NCBI GenBank assembly: GCA_017430945.1
Contig: JAFRMB010000113.1
Location: 17,051-81,050, forward strand
DNA from: Clostridia bacterium
GTDB lineage: Bacteria; Bacillota_A; Clostridia; Christensenellales; Aristaeellaceae
Reading direction: 5' to 3'
DNA: 64,000 nucleotides
This document shows, piece by piece, positions 62,066 to 64,000 of the stretch (its first letter is position 1; each line of letters opens with the position of its first letter). Made by a program: the position numbers and the translations under genes. A model generated the notes under the pieces. The model did no database searches. It was not told the DNA's origin and saw only the letters and a list, made by a program, of their open reading frames with translations.

Positions 62066-63766
62066 TTACGCAGCGGCGTCGGTCTCGGTGGGCGCCTCAT
62101 CGATGCGGGTCTCACGGCCGCCGTTCTCTCCATAGGCCTCAGATGTGATCTTGCCGTCAAGGACTTCCGTGATATAATCTATGACAGCCTGATCCATCGG
62201 GATGCCGGTATCGAAGCCTGCGCCTTCGCTGTAGGCCCTGTTGAGCACGTTGTAGGTATCGCCGCCGGCGGCGCAGAAGTTGTTGGTCACGACCGCGTAG
62301 ATCGCCTCGGGATCAAAGGGCTCGCCATTGATCGCGGTGATGGTCACTCTCTGGATCGAGGCCGGCGCATAGTAGGTGGTTTCTTTGCCGCCGATCGTAT
62401 AGATCTCGCCCTGATCAAAGGGAACGCCCGTGTTCAGTGTCCATTCGATGCCGCTGGTCTGCGGATAGCCGCCAACCGCCTTGGGCGCGGAGAAGGTCGA
62501 AGCCTCAAGCATCTCGACCAGTTCACTGCCTGTCGCATAGACGACGGCGACGGTGTTGCCGAAGGGCAGAACGGTGAGGATGTCATTCTTGGTGATATCA
62601 CCTATCTCGATGGGCACGCGGATACCGCCGCCATTGGTGACGCCGACCACGGCATTGGGTTCGACCTGTTCGATGCCGCCTTCCTTGACGACGCTCCAGA
62701 CCATCGCATCGACGATCAGGTCGCCAAGATTGGTCTCCTGGGTGCGGACACCGGGATCGCGGTCGCCGTTAAGGCGCACATCCGTTGTGGCGAACACGGT
62801 GTCGTACACTTCGTCCACCGCATCCGTGATGACCTTGGCGGCTTCCTCGACTTCGGCATCCTTGTCGAGGGTGCTGGTGGCGCGCAGGTAGTTGTCCTCG
62901 ATCTTGCGGGTCTCGTTGTCGATGACGATGACGCCGATATACTCAAATTGCGTTCCGGTCGATTGTATCGGCTCGCCTTCCTCTCCGGCGGTCATCACCG
63001 TGTGGGAGTGGCCGTCGATCAGGAAATCGACACCGGTCACCTTGTCGAGCAGATCGCAGGAGCGATAGCCGTTGACCTTGGACTCATCGTCCACACCAAG
63101 GTGCACGAGGCCGATGACCAGATCGGCATCCGCAAGGCCATCGATCGCCAGCTGTGCCGAGGCATACAGATCGTCAAAGGTGGCAAAGCTGATGTCCGTG
63201 ATCAGACCGGGGTTGACCTTCGTAGCGGTCTCGGGCGTCTCCATGCCGAAGAAGCCGATCTTCAGGCCTGCTTCGGTCTCTACGATCGTGCTGGCAGGCA
63301 GGATGGTCTCATGCGTCTTATCGTCGTAGACATCCGCGCAGATGGCGGTGAACTCCGCGTCGGCAAGGTTCTCCATCAGGGTCTCATAACCGTAATCGAA
63401 CTCATGGTTGCCGAGCGTAACGACATCGTAGCCGGCTGCGTTCATCATCTCGATGGCGGAATGGCCCTTGCTGGTGCTCACATAGGTGCTGCCCTGGCTG
63501 AAGTCGCCGGCATCGACCACGATGACCTCGGCGCCCTTCGCTTCGTAGTCCTTGCGAAGCGCGGCCATGTAAGCGTAGCCGTCGATCGCCCCGTGTACAT
63601 CATTGGAGTGGAGTATGACCGTCTTCCCCGCGAATTCGGCGGAAGCCTGCGTCCGCACGACCGCAGCCTGTCCGGGCAGGATCTTGATGGTTGCCAAAGC
63701 GGACGTGCTCAGCCCGAGCACGAGTACGAGTGTCAGCATGATCGCGAGCATCTTCTTGACGTACAT
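62066..63766 (-). CDS. Secreted 5'-nucleotidase / UDP-sugar hydrolase family
   Basis: 566 residues with a signal peptide (about 1-26, ALA|T) and no wall-sorting motif or lipobox. N-terminal metallophosphatase domain with all ligand motifs: LHSNDVHG, DAGDFSQGS, TLGNHEFDYG, GLVHLGVD and DGHSHT. The C-terminal substrate domain (about 300-540) has TNGGGIR, LPFGNTV and NNFCAAGGD. Releases nucleosides and phosphate from extracellular nucleotides. Start ATG 63766 follows AGGAG. Ends with an acidic Ala/Thr tail. No clear terminator in 61868-62065. Confidence 0.93.
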   Translation of the reverse strand: MYVKKMLAIMLTLVLVLGLSTSALATIKILPGQAAVVRTQASAEFAGKTVILHSNDVHGAIDGYAYMAALRKDYEAKGAEVIVVDAGDFSQGSTYVSTSKGHSAIEMMNAAGYDVVTLGNHEFDYGYETLMENLADAEFTAICADVYDDKTHETILPASTIVETEAGLKIGFFGMETPETATKVNPGLITDISFATFDDLYASAQLAIDGLADADLVIGLVHLGVDDESKVNGYRSCDLLDKVTGVDFLIDGHSHTVMTAGEEGEPIQSTGTQFEYIGVIVIDNETRKIEDNYLRATSTLDKDAEVEEAAKVITDAVDEVYDTVFATTDVRLNGDRDPGVRTQETNLGDLIVDAMVWSVVKEGGIEQVEPNAVVGVTNGGGIRVPIEIGDITKNDILTVLPFGNTVAVVYATGSELVEMLEASTFSAPKAVGGYPQTSGIEWTLNTGVPFDQGEIYTIGGKETTYYAPASIQRVTITAINGEPFDPEAIYAVVTNNFCAAGGDTYNVLNRAYSEGAGFDTGIPMDQAVIDYITEVLDGKITSEAYGENGGRETRIDEAPTETDAAA

Positions 63767-63806
63767 AATGATCTTCTCCTCTTCGTTTATTCATGGATCC
63801 ATGACC

Positions 63807-63835
63807 ATAATAAACCATTTTGCGGACAATTGCAA
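63807..63835 (-). promoter_or_regulatory. Promoter of the 5'-nucleotidase gene
   Basis: Minus strand: TTGCAA (63830-63835), 17-bp spacer, TATTAT (63807-63812), 40 bp before the start codon. Confidence 0.75.
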
Positions 63836-63964
63836 GCAGAACCAGTCCCAATATACCGTATTTCATCGCAAAATCGACTCCTGCCGCACAGACACGGGAT
63901 CGCATCGGTCAACGCATCGGGCACGCTTGGAGCGATACCTGCCGCTGAAAGCAGCCAACAAAAC

Positions 63965-64000
63965 ATGCCGACCGAAGGGCCGCTGCCCGTCGGTCGGCAT
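63965..64000 (-). terminator. Hairpin at the window edge
   Basis: An 11-bp stem ATGCCGACCGA (63965-63975) with TCGGTCGGCAT (63990-64000) and an inner GGGC/GCCC; GTTTTGTT follows on the minus strand. It probably ends a minus-strand gene lying beyond base 64000. Confidence 0.7.

Overview
The window looks like chromosome of an anaerobic, fermentative Firmicute of the class Clostridia (inference). Evidence: an oxygen-independent class III ribonucleotide reductase, a three-gene glgC-glgD-glgA operon with the Firmicute-type GlgD subunit, DegV, DUF951, DUF5685, DUF6062, DUF4428 and XpaC-like proteins, two signal peptidases I in tandem, an XerS-like recombinase, and consensus sigma-A promoters and GGAGG ribosome binding sites throughout. 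GC content is fairly high. No order or genus can be fixed from sequence reading alone. There is no rRNA, CRISPR array, insertion sequence or prophage; one tRNA (Ser, GGA) is present.

Layout. Bases 1-5112: the 5' part of a CbxX/SpoVK-type AAA+ ATPase, then the glycogen operon on the minus strand. 5479-6872: a ZnuA-like lipoprotein and ribonuclease HI. 6916-12981 (minus): XerS-like recombinase, an eight-cysteine mini-protein, an operon of DUF5685, a cysteine-tailed J-protein, a membrane zinc-ribbon protein and DUF6062, then radA. 13127-17595 (plus): a degenerate metallophosphoesterase, two XpaC-like paralogues and a DUF4428 protein. 17686-22632 (minus): a catalytically degenerate M1-like membrane protein, lepB x2 with DUF951, an orphan DNA methyltransferase and DUF2284. 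22998-25322: nrdD behind a clear pair of NrdR boxes.

25462-36588 is a divergent sugar-catabolism regulon. The minus strand carries a ribose-type ABC importer (binding protein, ATPase, two permeases), a FadR-type GntR regulator, a short-chain dehydrogenase, an Rpe-like epimerase, a ProC-like dehydrogenase and an LDH2/YiaK-type dehydrogenase. The plus strand carries an RpiB-like isomerase with an altered active site and an aldo/keto reductase. No kinase is present, so the substrate and chemistry are open. 36872-48429 is a second carbohydrate locus: two GH4 glycosidases (alpha-galactosidase type and alpha-glucuronidase type), a SIS-domain protein, a GntR/UTRA regulator, a CUT1 ABC importer without its ATPase, a HAD phosphatase, a BadF/GlcNAc-kinase-like protein and a secreted DUF4832 protein.

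48528-64000 holds a YdcF/SanA-like membrane protein, a polar amino-acid ABC importer with an unusual insertion in its ATPase, a GNAT, a secreted fusion of WG repeats with a PstS-like domain, tRNA-Ser, a TetR regulator, degV, trmO (overlapping an M16 peptidase gene by 82 bp), a NUDIX hydrolase, nudC and a secreted 5'-nucleotidase.

The least explained and most interesting unit is the DUF5685-DnaJ operon (8542-11294). Its J-protein ends in an eight-cysteine string, like eukaryotic cysteine-string J-proteins, and its DUF5685 partner carries an Asp-rich motif resembling that of phytoene/squalene synthases.
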